This document shows, piece by piece, positions 8,728 to 18,861 of a stretch of DNA of 64,000 bases; positions within the stretch are counted from its first letter, which is position 1; each line of letters opens with the position of its first letter. A program made the translations under genes and the position numbers. Source of the stretch: CALGFI01 sp963786805 (lineage in GTDB: Bacteria > Actinomycetota > UBA4738 > HRBIN12); the NCBI GenBank assembly GCA_963786805.1, contig CAWBAK010000006.1, positions 1 through 64,000 on the forward strand, read 5' to 3'. The notes below the pieces were generated by a model. It was not told where the DNA came from. It ran no database searches and was given only the letters and a program-made list of their open reading frames with translations.

Positions 8728-10173
8728 ATGGCCTCGACCGAGAAGCCGCATCTCGTTCTTCGGTTCGCCGTGGCGAGCCTGGCGGCGTTCGTCCTCGTCG
8801 GCGCGGCGGGGATCGTCCTCATGATCCGGTACGCGCGTGAGCGAGCCGAGCGCGATGGCGAGATCCACTCGACCTTCGTCGCCGACGTCGGTCCTCGCCC
8901 CGGCGCTCGCAGGCGTGGATCTCTCGAGCCCTTACGGGACGCGAAGTACGACCGCGTGCTCGCGTGTCGTCGCGAACGCATACTGACGGATGGGCGAGAC
9001 GTCCGGGTCAAGGTCTTCGGCGCCGACGGGACCATCGTCTTCTCCGACTCCCGCGAGATCGTCGGTCTCCGCTTCGACGAGGAGGCCGAAGAGCTGGGAG
9101 AGATCTCGAGCGGCGCGGTCGAGAGCGAGATCTCGGACCTCGACGCAGCGGAGAACGTCGAGGAGCGCAACTTCGCGGACAAGCTGCTGCAGGTCTACGT
9201 CCCGCTGCGGATGAGCCGCGACGGTCCCGTGGTCGCCGTCGCCGAGCTGTATCAGGATTACGCGTTCATCCAAGCCGACATCGATGCCATTCGTCGCCCG
9301 GATGGCGCCATGCTCGGTGGTCGCGACTCCTCGTGCTCTACGCGGCGACCCTGCCGATCGCGCATCGCGCCTCGCGCGAGCTCCGGCGGCGCAACGAGCG
9401 GCTGAACGAGCTCCTGGAGAACGAGCAGCGGACGGTGGCCGAGCTACGCGACCTCAACCAGAAGATGGACGACTTCGTCGCGGCGGCGTCCCACGAGCTC
9501 CGAACCCCGCTGACCTCGATCATCGGCTACCTCGCGACGCTTCGGGATCCCGGACCTCGGGGACGACCCGGCGGTGCGCGCCGAGTTCCTCGAGGCGGCG
9601 GACGCGCAGACGAAGCGGCTGCTGCGTCTCATCACGAACCTGCTGTCGGCATCGAACATGGAGGAGGGCTCGCGTCCGGTCGCCATCGAGCTCGTCGACC
9701 TCGCCGCCATCGCGCGTACGGTCGTCGCCGAGCTTCCCGGGGCCGCCGAACGCGTCCGGATCGACGTTTCGGCGGACCAGGCTGTCCCCACAGACCGCGG
9801 ACGCATCACCGAGGTGCTGATGAACCTGATCGACAACGCCATGAAGTACTCGCCTTCCGACACGCCCGTCGAGGTCGGCGCGAGCGCGGACGCCGAGGGC
9901 TTCAGCCTCTGGGTGAGCGACCGCGGGGTCGGGATCGACGAGCGTGAACAGTCCGCGATCTTCGAGCGATTCCATCAGGTCGATCAGTCGGCCACCCGGC
10001 AGTTCGGCGGCGTCGGCTTGGGCCTGTACCTCAGCAGAGGTCTGGTTCAGGAGCTCGACGGAAGGATCGAGGTGACGAGCTCGCCCGGGGGAGGGAGCAC
10101 CTTCACCGTCGTGTTGCCCGCCGGCGCCATGCCGCAGGCAGCTGCTGAGCGGGTCCCCGCGACGACGGCCTGA
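8728..10173 (+). CDS. Membrane sensor histidine kinase (several frame breaks)
   Basis: ATG at 8728. One TM helix (about residues 11-33, SLAAFVLVGAAGIVLMI), a periplasmic/CACHE-like region with VRVKVFGADGTIVFSDS, and a HisKA domain with the phosphorylated His in ASHELRTPL followed by SIIGYLATL. The HATPase domain shows the N box NLIDNAMKYSP, G1 DRGVGID, F box FERFHQVD and G2 GVGLGLYL. Reading it requires frame changes near 9310 (before LLVLYAATLPIAHR, a probable second TM) and near 9550 (before RAEFLEAADAQTKRLL); a compensating pair near 8895 and 8935 is also likely. No response regulator lies beside it, so it is an orphan. About 480 residues when repaired. Confidence 0.85.
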
Positions 10174-10182
10174 ACCGACGCC

Positions 10183-10704
10183 TCAGGCTTCGAAGTTCCT
10201 CTCCCCCGCCCGGATCGCCACCGTGAGCCAGTTCTCCCCTGGAGGGATCGGACAGCTCCATTCGGGGTTGTAGGCGCAGTACGGGTTGTAGGCGTCATTG
10301 AAGTCGACGACGACGTTGCCCCGTTCATCGGGCGGCGCCACCTCCAGGTACCGGCCGGCCCCGTACGTCTCCTTCCCGCTCGTGGCGTCGCGGAACGGGA
10401 CGAACAGCTCATGCATCTCTGGCGACGCGTACACGGTGACCGCCGTCGGCTCGCCGTCGACCTCGAACCGCACGACGCCGGCTCGGTGATAGGTCTGCTC
10501 CCCGCCGGTCGTCGTCTGCATCACGATCGCCTGCTCGCGATCGACCCCCTCGGTCTCGAGGGGCGCCCGGACGATCAGCGCCTCGTTCTCGGCGAAGTAG
10601 TCGAGCCCCCGGAAGGTCGCGCGCTGCGAGGCCGTGAGCGGCGAGCTCGGATGCTCGCGGAAGAACGCGTCCTTCTCCGCACGGAACTCGCTCAGCTCGC
10701 TCAC
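10183..10704 (-). CDS. DUF1684 family protein
   Basis: 173 residues. Carries the DUF1684 signature: TYGAGRYLEV, then VVDFNDAYNPYCAYN and SCPIPPGENWLTVAIRAGE at the C-terminus. Family function is unknown; members are soluble and compact, and the conserved Cys/Tyr/Asn cluster suggests a binding or catalytic site. Its ATG overlaps the stop of the upstream hydrolase by 4 bp, so the pair is co-translated. It is the last gene of the long minus-strand run. Confidence 0.88.
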   Translation of the reverse strand: MSELSEFRAEKDAFFREHPSSPLTASQRATFRGLDYFAENEALIVRAPLETEGVDREQAIVMQTTTGGEQTYHRAGVVRFEVDGEPTAVTVYASPEMHELFVPFRDATSGKETYGAGRYLEVAPPDERGNVVVDFNDAYNPYCAYNPEWSCPIPPGENWLTVAIRAGERNFEA

Positions 10705-11516
10705 CGTTCATCCTCCACCGTCTCGCGCGGCTCATCCATCCCCCCGATGAACGAGGAGACCCTCGACACGAGCGCCGGCAGCTCTCCGAAGAGCTGCTCT
10801 TGGCTCGCGAACGCGATCAGCTCCGCGTTCGGCATCAGGTCGGCGAGGATCTTCGCGACCTCCGCCGGATGGATCTCGTCGCCCTCGATGGACACGATCA
10901 ACGTCGGTGTCCGGACCTCGCGGAGCCGTTCCCGGTCGGGGATCGGCCAGTCCTCGACGACGCCGTCGATCGCACGCGCGAGACCGTCGACGTCCTCGTG
11001 CTCCCACAGCATCCGGTCGAGCTCGAGCCGCCACGGCGTCTCGAGATACATGCCGGTTCGCGCGGGATCCTCGAGGACCGCCGCGAGCGCTTCCTCCGGC
11101 GTCTTGCCCTCGATGTTCCCTGCAAGCTCGTGGTAGCGGCCCGCGAGTGGGAAGGGGAGGTCGAGCCCCGCGGGCAGGAGCCACACCATCCGCTCGAACC
11201 GGTCGGGAACCCGGCAGACGAGGTTACCGATCGCCCCGGCGCCGAGCGAAGTGCCGACGGCCACGGTCGCGCCGAACTCATGGGCGACCGCATCGACGTC
11301 GCGCGCGAAGTCCTCGAAGCGGAAACCGGTTCCCGGGCTGCTGGATCGGCCGTGGCACCGGAAGTCGAACCGGACCTTCGTCCCCGGGACGAACGAGGTG
11401 AACGCGGCAAGCTCGTTGCGGTTGTTCGTGAGCCCGTGCGCGAGCACGGTGACCGGCTCGCCTTCGCCGTCCACCTCGCAGTACAACGTCGCGTCCGGCG
11501 TTCGAACCTCGGGCAT
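10701..11516 (-). CDS. Alpha/beta-hydrolase fold protein, catalytic His not evident
   Basis: 271 residues. Oxyanion segment AHGLTNNRNE (about 26-35), FDFRCHGRSSSP, and nucleophile elbow VGTSLGAG (Ser about 89). An acidic residue is available in SIEGDEIHP. The C-terminal region, where the catalytic His is normally found in a GH motif, reads AFASQEQLFGELPALVSRV and has no His. The only nearby His precedes it in DEIHP. It may use an atypical triad or be non-hydrolytic. Sits between DinB (8 bp upstream) and DUF1684 (4-bp overlap). Confidence 0.8.
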   Translation of the reverse strand: MPEVRTPDATLYCEVDGEGEPVTVLAHGLTNNRNELAAFTSFVPGTKVRFDFRCHGRSSSPGTGFRFEDFARDVDAVAHEFGATVAVGTSLGAGAIGNLVCRVPDRFERMVWLLPAGLDLPFPLAGRYHELAGNIEGKTPEEALAAVLEDPARTGMYLETPWRLELDRMLWEHEDVDGLARAIDGVVEDWPIPDRERLREVRTPTLIVSIEGDEIHPAEVAKILADLMPNAELIAFASQEQLFGELPALVSRVSSFIGGMDEPRETVEDER

Positions 11517-11523
11517 CGGCGGG

Positions 11524-12057
11524 TCAGGCCTTGACGGCGTCGAGCGCCCTTCGGCCCTGCGCGAGGTGGAAGCGGTCGTGCCCGGCGATCAGCCGGAACG
11601 AGAGGTCCAGGCTCTCGGGTCCGCGCTCGCTGTGGAGCCCGACCCGCTCGCGCTCCTGCGGGTTGCTCCGGTTCCAGAAGTCCAGGTTCGCCTCCCGGAG
11701 CGTTGCAAGGAGCGCCAGCAACGCCTCGGGATCGTCGTCTTGGTGATGGAGCCGTCGCACCCACAGGTCCTGGTCGTAGCCGATCAACGGAGGCTCGTCG
11801 TGGGCAACGATCCAACGGTAGCGACCCGAATACACGATCTCGGCATCCGCGGCGTGTCCCAAGCACTCCAGGACGGACCACTCATCCGGTTCCGGTCGTT
11901 CGCGCACACGATCGGCCGCCTCCTCGACCAGCGCTCGCCACGCCGCGGGCGTCTCGGCCTGGACCTCGGCCGGGTCGTCGTCGCCGAGCAGGCCGAGCAG
12001 ATGCTCCTGGTAGGCCTTGGGCTCGTCGACCGGGTCCGGGGACCGCGCCTCGTTCAC
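11524..12057 (-). CDS. DinB-superfamily protein
   Basis: 177 residues from a GTG at 12057 that overlaps the stop of the fusion gene upstream (GTGA). The four-helix DinB fold is indicated by LVEEAADRV, DEWSVLECLGHAADAE with the first metal-ligand His, a central HDEP and the C-terminal AGHDRFHLAQ with two further His. This three-His set is the metal site of DinB/YfiT-type enzymes, which include thiol-dependent transferases using mycothiol or bacillithiol. The substrate cannot be read from sequence. Confidence 0.85.
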   Translation of the reverse strand: MNEARSPDPVDEPKAYQEHLLGLLGDDDPAEVQAETPAAWRALVEEAADRVRERPEPDEWSVLECLGHAADAEIVYSGRYRWIVAHDEPPLIGYDQDLWVRRLHHQDDDPEALLALLATLREANLDFWNRSNPQERERVGLHSERGPESLDLSFRLIAGHDRFHLAQGRRALDAVKA

Positions 12058-15000
12058 GGGCGGGTCTCCGCAGCGCTCTCGGCGAGGTCGTCCTGGGGCG
12101 CGAACTGATCGCGGATCGAGCGCGCCCAGCGAGCGACGAGGGCCGTGAGCGCCAGGAACACGACCCCGGACGCGACCAACAGGATCCCGGCCCGGTCGTC
12201 GTTCCACACGAGCACCAGGATCGCCGCCGGAACGATGAAGCCGAGGTTATAGGCCACGTCGAAGAGCGCGAACGCCCGCCCGCGGAAGTCGTCGGGCATC
12301 GCCTGCTGCACGATCGTGTCGGCCGAGATCTTCCCGAGGAAGAAGGCGAAGAAGCCGCAGAACAGCAGCGCCGAGAAGCCGGCCAGCCCCACGAGGAACC
12401 CGAAGACGAGGGCACTGGCGCCGAGCAGCAGCATCGAGCCGAGCAGCAGTCGGACCGGCGGCACCCGGTCCTTCCACCGCTGCGCGAGGACCATGCCGAG
12501 CCCGCCGCCGACGAGGCCGCCGCCCCCGACGATCCCGAGCGCCACGGTGTCGACGTCGCCGCTCGCGACGAGCGAGCGCGCGTACAGCGCGAACACGCCG
12601 AGCGTGAATCCCCAGAACTGGTAGCGGAGCATCTGGAACGACGAGAGGCCGAGCGCGGCCGCCGGCCGCTGCGCGACCTCGCGGATGCCGTCCACGATGT
12701 TCCGCACGACGCGCTTCGCCTCTTGCGCGAAGGTCGTCGTGTGCGGCGACACCTCCATCCGATGGATCCGTTTCGCGACCGCCGCGGCGACGACCAATGC
12801 GATCCCGCCCACGATCACCACGACCCACGAGGGCAGCGCTCCGCCGGCCCCGAAGGCGACACCGGCGCCGAGCACCTGGAAGAGCGCGCCGCCGGCCTGT
12901 GACAGCGCGTTGCCGTTCATCAGGTCCTTGCCGCGGAGCACGCCGGGCAACGCGGCGGACTTCACGGCGAGCATGATCCGGACGCACGCCTGCATCACGA
13001 GCATCGCGACCACGAGGCCGAGCGTCGCCATGACGTTGCCCTCGGTCGTCTCTTTGCCCAGCGGGATCATGATCGCCGCGGCGATCAGCGCCGTCACGAC
13101 GGCCGTCACGACACTCGACACGGCGAGCACACGCCGGCGTTCGAACCGGTCGATGAGCACGCCGATGAACGGCGACGCGAACGTGTAGGGGACGTAGAGC
13201 GCCAGGACCACCTTCAGCAGGTAGTCCGCGGAGGGAACCGTCGTGATGTCGAACCCCTCCTGGCCACCGAACGCGATGGACTTCGCGATCGAGCCGCGGA
13301 CGAGACCGTCGGCGGCCATCACGAGGAACTGCACGCCCATCAGCGCGGCGAAGTCGGCGTTCGAGAAGGCCGAGAACATCTTGTTGAAGAAGCCGCCGAA
13401 CCCGTTCAGGACCCGGAGGATCGGCGCCTGGCCGAACCGGAGGACGGCCCCACCGGCGGTCGCCAGCCCGAGCGTCGCCCATCCGTCTGCCGTCGAGAAC
13501 GGCGCGCGATGTACCGCCACGACGATCACGCCTGCGATGACGGTGAGCGCGATCGAGATCCCCGGGATCAGCGAGATCTTGAGCCAGGTGTCGTCGAGCT
13601 CGAGGAAGCGGGCGGCCAACAGGCCCGGCACGACCAGCAGGAGTCCGAGCGCGAGGATGACCCACAGGTTGTGCCCGATGTTCCCGAGGATCCCCGGGTG
13701 ATCGGCGTAGAACTCCGCGACCTCGGTCTCGGCCGCGCGTGCCTCGTCGATCGCGCCGTCCGACGGCGAGGTGAGACCCTCGCCGGTCACCACCGCGATG
13801 TCGTCGCCGAGCGCGAGGAGTGAGGCGTCGCCCGAGTCGAGCAGCTCCTCGTTCCCGGTTCCCTCGTTGAACTGACGGACGAGGAACGCGACGGGCGGGC
13901 CGGCGTACTCCTCGCGCAGATCGGTCAGCTCGTCGTAGAACGCGCGCGACATCGTGTTGTAGGTGTCGTCGGTGAGCACGGTCGGCCGGTCCGCGAGGAA
14001 GTCCTCGACCGCGCCGAAGTACGTCATCGAGCGTTTCACGGCGTCGCCGGGCAGGCCGGTTCGCGACACGTTCGTGAACGTTTTCGACCAGCCGTACGCC
14101 TGGTACGTATCCCCGTAGTTCACGATGAACACGATCGGCGAGTCCTCGGGGGCGTCGGCGACGATCGCGCCTGCGGCCGACAGCGCCGTCCGGGTGGGCT
14201 GGTCGATCCACTGGCCCTCGGGATCGGCCCAGTTCGAGACCTCGCGCCCGTTCACCCAGATGAAGCCGAGGGACGCGACGATCAGGAGCGAGGCGAGGAT
14301 CCCGGCGACCTTCGCGGCCCCCGTGCGTCCCCACAACCACTTGATCGCCACGTACGCGCCCAGTCCGACGAGGGCGAACAGCGCAACGGTGGCGTTCATG
14401 AACCGGTAGTACGGGTACGCGGCGCCGGTGACCCACCCGAAGACGCCGATCAACGGAAGGAGCAGCATCGCGGAGATCGTTCCGAACCCATCCGACGGCT
14501 CATGAGTGCGGCGCGCGCGCCAGATCGTCCAGCCGATCGCCAGCAGGATGAGCGGCACGACGATCATCGGTTGCAGCGAATCCACCCAGCCGCCGAGGCG
14601 TTTCATGAACACCTCGCGCGTGTACGGCGGCGGCAACGCCGCGTCGGCGAGGGACCCGGCCACACCCCAGGGCGCGAAGAGCCACGTGGCCAGCCCGAAG
14701 ATCATGCCCGAGCCCGTCGCCATCAACGACGGGCCGAGCTCCTTGAGCGCCGGCCCGAGGTGGAAGCGGCTGGTCAGCACGCGGAGCCCGAACACCGCCA
14801 TCAGCGAGGCGCCGAAGATCACGCACGTCGTCGGATGCGTGTACGCGGCGACGATGCCCAGTACGAACAGCGCGGTTCTCGCGCCCCACGACGTCCGCCC
14901 GGGTTCGAAGAACGCGAGGATCATCGCCAGGAAGTACAGGACCGTCAGGTTGTCGAGGTACCCGACGTACGGCGTCGTCAGCGACAGCGCCGCCGTCGCG

Positions 15001-15437
15001 AGCATGACGAGGAGGAACAGCAGCGGGTCCCGGTGCCTGCGCCAGCTGAACGCGCCGAGCGCCAGGCCGGTGAGCACCGGAACGCCGACCATCATGAACG
15101 CGCTGAAGGTGTAGAGGTCGATCCCGGCGACCCGCTGCAGGATCGAGCCGTAAAGCGGGACCGAGACTCGATACCCGCCGCCGAACATGGAGAGCGGACC
15201 CCAGTCGCCGGCGACCAGCCCGGGGTCGTCGTTCATGATCACGTTCGAGCGCCACGTGTACCAGGCGGGGTCGCGCGTCGGGGCGCTGATCGACGGGTCC
15301 TGCAGGTACGTCCACCCGAACGCCACCAACAGCAGAGCGATGGCGAGCGCGAGAACGAGCGGACGGCCGAGCCCGCCCCGCCGGGGGGTCGTCGCCACGC
15401 GAACGCCCTCGTCCGGCCGGTCTTTGGTCAACGCCAT
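12054..15437 (-). CDS. Giant membrane protein: N-terminal GT-C-like multi-TM domain fused to a C-terminal MFS transporter
   Basis: 1127 residues in one uninterrupted frame from the ATG at 15437. Residues about 25-380 have roughly ten hydrophobic segments with an early acidic loop (SAPTRDPAWYTWRS, then NDDPGLVAGDWG), resembling GT-C glycosyltransferases/oligosaccharyl membrane enzymes. A soluble loop of about 200 residues follows (about 400-600), then more TM segments to about 690. The last 440 residues are an MFS carrier with the inter-helix motif PFIGVLIDRFERRR and DDFRGRAFALFD, as in effector-type MFS proteins. The AP-family lipoproteins upstream and 4-bp coupled DinB downstream suggest a role at the cell envelope. 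Glycosyl transfer is inference from topology. Confidence 0.75.
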   Translation of the reverse strand: MALTKDRPDEGVRVATTPRRGGLGRPLVLALAIALLLVAFGWTYLQDPSISAPTRDPAWYTWRSNVIMNDDPGLVAGDWGPLSMFGGGYRVSVPLYGSILQRVAGIDLYTFSAFMMVGVPVLTGLALGAFSWRRHRDPLLFLLVMLATAALSLTTPYVGYLDNLTVLYFLAMILAFFEPGRTSWGARTALFVLGIVAAYTHPTTCVIFGASLMAVFGLRVLTSRFHLGPALKELGPSLMATGSGMIFGLATWLFAPWGVAGSLADAALPPPYTREVFMKRLGGWVDSLQPMIVVPLILLAIGWTIWRARRTHEPSDGFGTISAMLLLPLIGVFGWVTGAAYPYYRFMNATVALFALVGLGAYVAIKWLWGRTGAAKVAGILASLLIVASLGFIWVNGREVSNWADPEGQWIDQPTRTALSAAGAIVADAPEDSPIVFIVNYGDTYQAYGWSKTFTNVSRTGLPGDAVKRSMTYFGAVEDFLADRPTVLTDDTYNTMSRAFYDELTDLREEYAGPPVAFLVRQFNEGTGNEELLDSGDASLLALGDDIAVVTGEGLTSPSDGAIDEARAAETEVAEFYADHPGILGNIGHNLWVILALGLLLVVPGLLAARFLELDDTWLKISLIPGISIALTVIAGVIVVAVHRAPFSTADGWATLGLATAGGAVLRFGQAPILRVLNGFGGFFNKMFSAFSNADFAALMGVQFLVMAADGLVRGSIAKSIAFGGQEGFDITTVPSADYLLKVVLALYVPYTFASPFIGVLIDRFERRRVLAVSSVVTAVVTALIAAAIMIPLGKETTEGNVMATLGLVVAMLVMQACVRIMLAVKSAALPGVLRGKDLMNGNALSQAGGALFQVLGAGVAFGAGGALPSWVVVIVGGIALVVAAAVAKRIHRMEVSPHTTTFAQEAKRVVRNIVDGIREVAQRPAAALGLSSFQMLRYQFWGFTLGVFALYARSLVASGDVDTVALGIVGGGGLVGGGLGMVLAQRWKDRVPPVRLLLGSMLLLGASALVFGFLVGLAGFSALLFCGFFAFFLGKISADTIVQQAMPDDFRGRAFALFDVAYNLGFIVPAAILVLVWNDDRAGILLVASGVVFLALTALVARWARSIRDQFAPQDDLAESAAETRP

Positions 15438-15453
15438 CCGCTACCTGCTCCTT

Positions 15454-17169
15454 CTACGACGTGCCCGCACGAGCCTCGGGCAGGCACGGGAGCCTGACTA
15501 GGATAGACGACGGCAACGCGGCGGCGAACACGGGTAGCCCCTCGTTCCCGGGTTGCGGCAAGTTCTGGTTCTTGAAGGTGTCGGCCTGCGTCAGCCCGAG
15601 CAACCATCGGGACACCTGCGCGAGTGTGAAGCCGTTCGCGTCCAGCTCGTCTTGGTCGAGCCAGATCTCGGTGGGCCGCACCTTCTGCACGAGCGGGGTC
15701 TCGTCGCCGTCGTCGAACGTGCGCGTGAGCCCCGACTCCAGTTTGTCGATATCGATCATGAACGCGCCTGACGTCGCCGGGTCGCGTTGCGTTCCGTGGT
15801 CGGCCGTGAGCACCATCGCCCACTCCCCCTCGCCGACGGTCTCGTCGAGGAAGTCCACGAAGCCTCGAAGCGCAGCGTCCTGCGTCCGCACCGCGTCGGA
15901 CATCTCGATCCCGTCCGCGCTGAACAGATGCCCGATCGTGTCGATGGCCTTGTAGTTGACGAACAGGAGGTCGGGAACGTCGTCGGCACCGAAACCCTCG
16001 TGCTCGATCACCGACTCCACGAGCGTCTGCTGGAACGGCGTGCGCGCCGGGCTGTCGAACCCGCCGGAGAGCTGGTCGAGGTCGTTATCACGCCACATCC
16101 CGTCGAGCGCTCCGTCCTGCCGGTCGACGTCCTCGACGTAGCCGACGAGCGGCGGGAGATCGTTCACGTAGGACGGGAGGTCGTAGAAGGGAGCCATCGC
16201 CGAGGTGAGGTTCCAGCTCACGCTCTCCTCGCCGGCCGTCTCCCCGAACTCCTTCTCGCGCGTAACCGCGAGGTCTCGGTCCCCTCCTCCCCACATCGCG
16301 CCGTGGCTCATCATCATGATGTGGGCCGAGAGCGTCGCGATCGCGCCGATCTTCGGCTCGTTGTCGTTCGCGAGGTCGTACAGATCGGCGAGTGTCGGCT
16401 CGAGGAGGAAGGCCGGACCGTTCGCGTTCGGCTTCTGCATCCGGCCGTTCACACGCATGTATTCGTCCACGAACCCGTGGTGCAGGGGGAACGCGCCGGT
16501 TCCGATCGTCGCGTGCCCGATGGGTGTGTTGGACGGCGACGCTCCGACCGTCGCGTTCGTGAACCAGGCGCCGTCCGGCCTGAGCGACTCGAGGTACGGC
16601 CAGCTCTGGGGCCACCGCTCGAGCACGTCGTCGCCGCCCGAATCCCAGATCACCGTGACCACCAGACGGGGCAGGCTCCGTTCGGCCTCGGGTAGCAGTG
16701 CGGGAGTGAGGGCGCGCCCGTCGCGGGCGGAGAACGGGAACTTCAGCAAGGCACCCGTCGTCGGCGCGAGATCGGCCAGGGTGACCGGACGATCGTAGAC
16801 CCCCGGCCGAACGAACCCGGGGCCGTACAGGAGCAGCGGGACGTCCTGCGTGTAGTCGAACGGCGTGGCGTGGGTCAGGCCGCCGTTCACGAAGTTCGGC
16901 TCCACCGGCACGATCTGGATGTCGCCGCTGCGGTCCAGTCGGACTCCACGCCAGGTCCGAAGGAGCACGTCGTGGTCGGTGTTCCGGCAGGCGTCCTCGG
17001 CGAGCGCCGACGCCCGGACCGGTTCCTGGAGCGTGATCGACACGGTTCCGCTCGGCTCCCCGGTTGGAGCGGTGTCGCCCGTGGCCGCGGGCACTGCGTC
17101 TCCGCCGGTACACGCGCCCATCAGCGCGGCGAGCAGCAGCAGAAGCGTACGCGAGTCCCGCCCTCTCAC
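15454..17169 (-). CDS. Alkaline-phosphatase-superfamily lipoprotein, paralogue 1
   Basis: 571 residues from a GTG at 17169 that overlaps the stop of paralogue 2 (GTGA). Short signal peptide with lipobox MGAC, so an exported lipoprotein. Superfamily metal and nucleophile signatures: first Asp in VIWDSGGDDVL, nucleophile Thr and following GHATIGTGAFP with a downstream HG, DLLFVNYKAIDTIGHL (Asp and His ligands) and LTADHGTQ. The family includes phosphodiesterases/nucleotide pyrophosphatases and phosphonate hydrolases; substrate is unknown. The C-terminus ends with LPCLPEARA plus four residues, a tail shared with the two paralogues. 16 bp upstream of the fusion gene. Confidence 0.88.
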   Translation of the reverse strand: MRGRDSRTLLLLLAALMGACTGGDAVPAATGDTAPTGEPSGTVSITLQEPVRASALAEDACRNTDHDVLLRTWRGVRLDRSGDIQIVPVEPNFVNGGLTHATPFDYTQDVPLLLYGPGFVRPGVYDRPVTLADLAPTTGALLKFPFSARDGRALTPALLPEAERSLPRLVVTVIWDSGGDDVLERWPQSWPYLESLRPDGAWFTNATVGASPSNTPIGHATIGTGAFPLHHGFVDEYMRVNGRMQKPNANGPAFLLEPTLADLYDLANDNEPKIGAIATLSAHIMMMSHGAMWGGGDRDLAVTREKEFGETAGEESVSWNLTSAMAPFYDLPSYVNDLPPLVGYVEDVDRQDGALDGMWRDNDLDQLSGGFDSPARTPFQQTLVESVIEHEGFGADDVPDLLFVNYKAIDTIGHLFSADGIEMSDAVRTQDAALRGFVDFLDETVGEGEWAMVLTADHGTQRDPATSGAFMIDIDKLESGLTRTFDDGDETPLVQKVRPTEIWLDQDELDANGFTLAQVSRWLLGLTQADTFKNQNLPQPGNEGLPVFAAALPSSILVRLPCLPEARAGTS

Positions 17170-18861
17170 GCCCGGGCCTCCGGAAGGCACGCGAGGCCGG
17201 GCAGGATCTCGATCGGGAACGCGGCCGCGAAGACCGTGTCGTCGAGCTCGTCCACCGGCACCGTCGAGGGGTCCGGCGCGCCCTGCTCCTTCGTGTAATC
17301 CAGGACGAACCGCGCGATCTGCGCGAACGTGTATCCGCTCGCCTGCATCGCGTCCTCGTTCACGTAGATCTGGCTGGTGCGCACCGCCTGGAAGACCGAG
17401 CCCTGCACGGCCGAGGGGAAGGCCGCCTCGAGGTCCTGCTCCAGCTGCCCGGGCGTCACCTGGAACGCGCCCGAGACCTCCGGGTCGAACTGCGCCCCGT
17501 GATCGGCGGTGAGCACGAGGACCCAGTTCCCCTCGCCGACCTGCTCGTCCAGGAACCCGATGAACCGGCCGAGGTCCTCGTCCTGCCGGCGGAGCGTGTC
17601 CTGCATCTCCGGGCTGTTCGCGCTCCAGATGTGACTGACGTGATCGATGGCCTTGAAGTTCACGAACAACAGGTCGGGGACCTCGTCGGCTCCGAAGCCC
17701 TCCCGCGCGACGACCTCCTGGACCATCCGCCCCTGGTACGGGATCCGAGCCGGCGTGGCCCATCCCTGCTCGTACTGCTCGATCGAGTTCGTCAGCCACT
17801 TGCCGTCGCGCGCCCCGTCGGCGCTGTCGACCTCGTCGGTGTAGGACGACAGCGGCGGCAGGTCGTTCACGTACTCGGGGAACTCGAAGTACGGCGAGAA
17901 GCGGCCCTGGACGTTCCACGTCGTTCCCTCGGCGCCCTCGTTGATCGAGCGGCCGGGGACGCGAAGGACGGCGATGTCCCGGTCCCCTCCACCCCACAGC
18001 GCACCGTGGCTCGCCATGTTGAGATGCCAGGTCACGCTCGCGAGCGCGCCGACGATCGGCTCGTTGCCCATGGCGCGGTCGTAGAGATCGCCGAGCGTCG
18101 GCTCCATGAGCAGGATCGGTCCGAGCTCGCCCGCCCGGACGAGGTCGGGGCCGATGCGGAACTCGGCGTCCGTCTGACCCGTCCGCATCGGGAACGCGCC
18201 GGTGCCGATCGTGGCGTGCGTCGCCGGCGTGATCGAGGGGCTCGAGCCGACGCTCGCGTTCTCGTACCAGACGCCGCCGTCGATCAGCGACCGCAGGACC
18301 GGCCAGTCCTCGGGATACGTGTCGAGGACGCTCCGGCCGCCGGCGTCCCAGACGAGGGTGACGATCAACCGCGGCGGTTGCTCGGGGGGTGGGATCTCGC
18401 GAAGGACGCTCCCGTCGGGCGCCTCGAAATCGAAGTCGAGGAGCGCGGCCTGCGTCGGCGCGATGTCGGCGATGGTCACCGGCCGGTCGACGCGCCCGAG
18501 CGCCGGGACCACGCCCGGACCGAACCAGAGCAACGGGACGTCCTGCAGGTAGTCCCAGGGACCGGAGTGCGGGAAGTTCGATCCCACGAAGTTCGGCTCT
18601 TGCGGAACGAATGCGATCTGCCCCGACCGTCCCGGGTCGGTGCCGCGCCAGACGCGGAGGAGCTCCTGGTGGGGCATCGCGCACGCGGCCGCTTCGAGGG
18701 CGCCCGGCGCCGGCTGGTCCCGGCGACCCGGCCGAGCTGGCGCTCGGCGAGGGGTCCTGCGGACCCGGCGTCCCCTGGGCCCGGCTCTCGTCGCCACCGG
18801 AGGTACACGAGGCGACCAGGATCGACGCAGAAAGCAGCACGGCCGGGACCCGGATCCTCAC
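17166..18861 (-). CDS. Alkaline-phosphatase-superfamily lipoprotein, paralogue 2 (frame break in linker)
   Basis: Starts at a GTG at 18861 overlapping the stop of paralogue 3. The N-terminus MRIRVPAVLLSASILVASC is a lipoprotein signal with lipobox VASC, followed by a Pro/Ser/Gly linker. The frame breaks near 18700-18712 in a GC run; the enzyme continues as EAAACAMPHQELLRVW. Conserved: VWDAGGRSVLD, HATIGTGAFP, DLLFVNFKAIDHVSHIW and LTADHGAQ. The HG after the nucleophile region of the paralogues reads TG here. About 564 residues when repaired, ending in CLPEARA. Likely an exported phosphoesterase of unknown substrate. Confidence 0.87.

Noticed and set aside
8728..10173. Programmed frameshifting in the histidine kinase
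   Set aside because: Breaks are multiple, in both directions, without slippery heptamers or stimulatory structures, and similar breaks hit unrelated genes.
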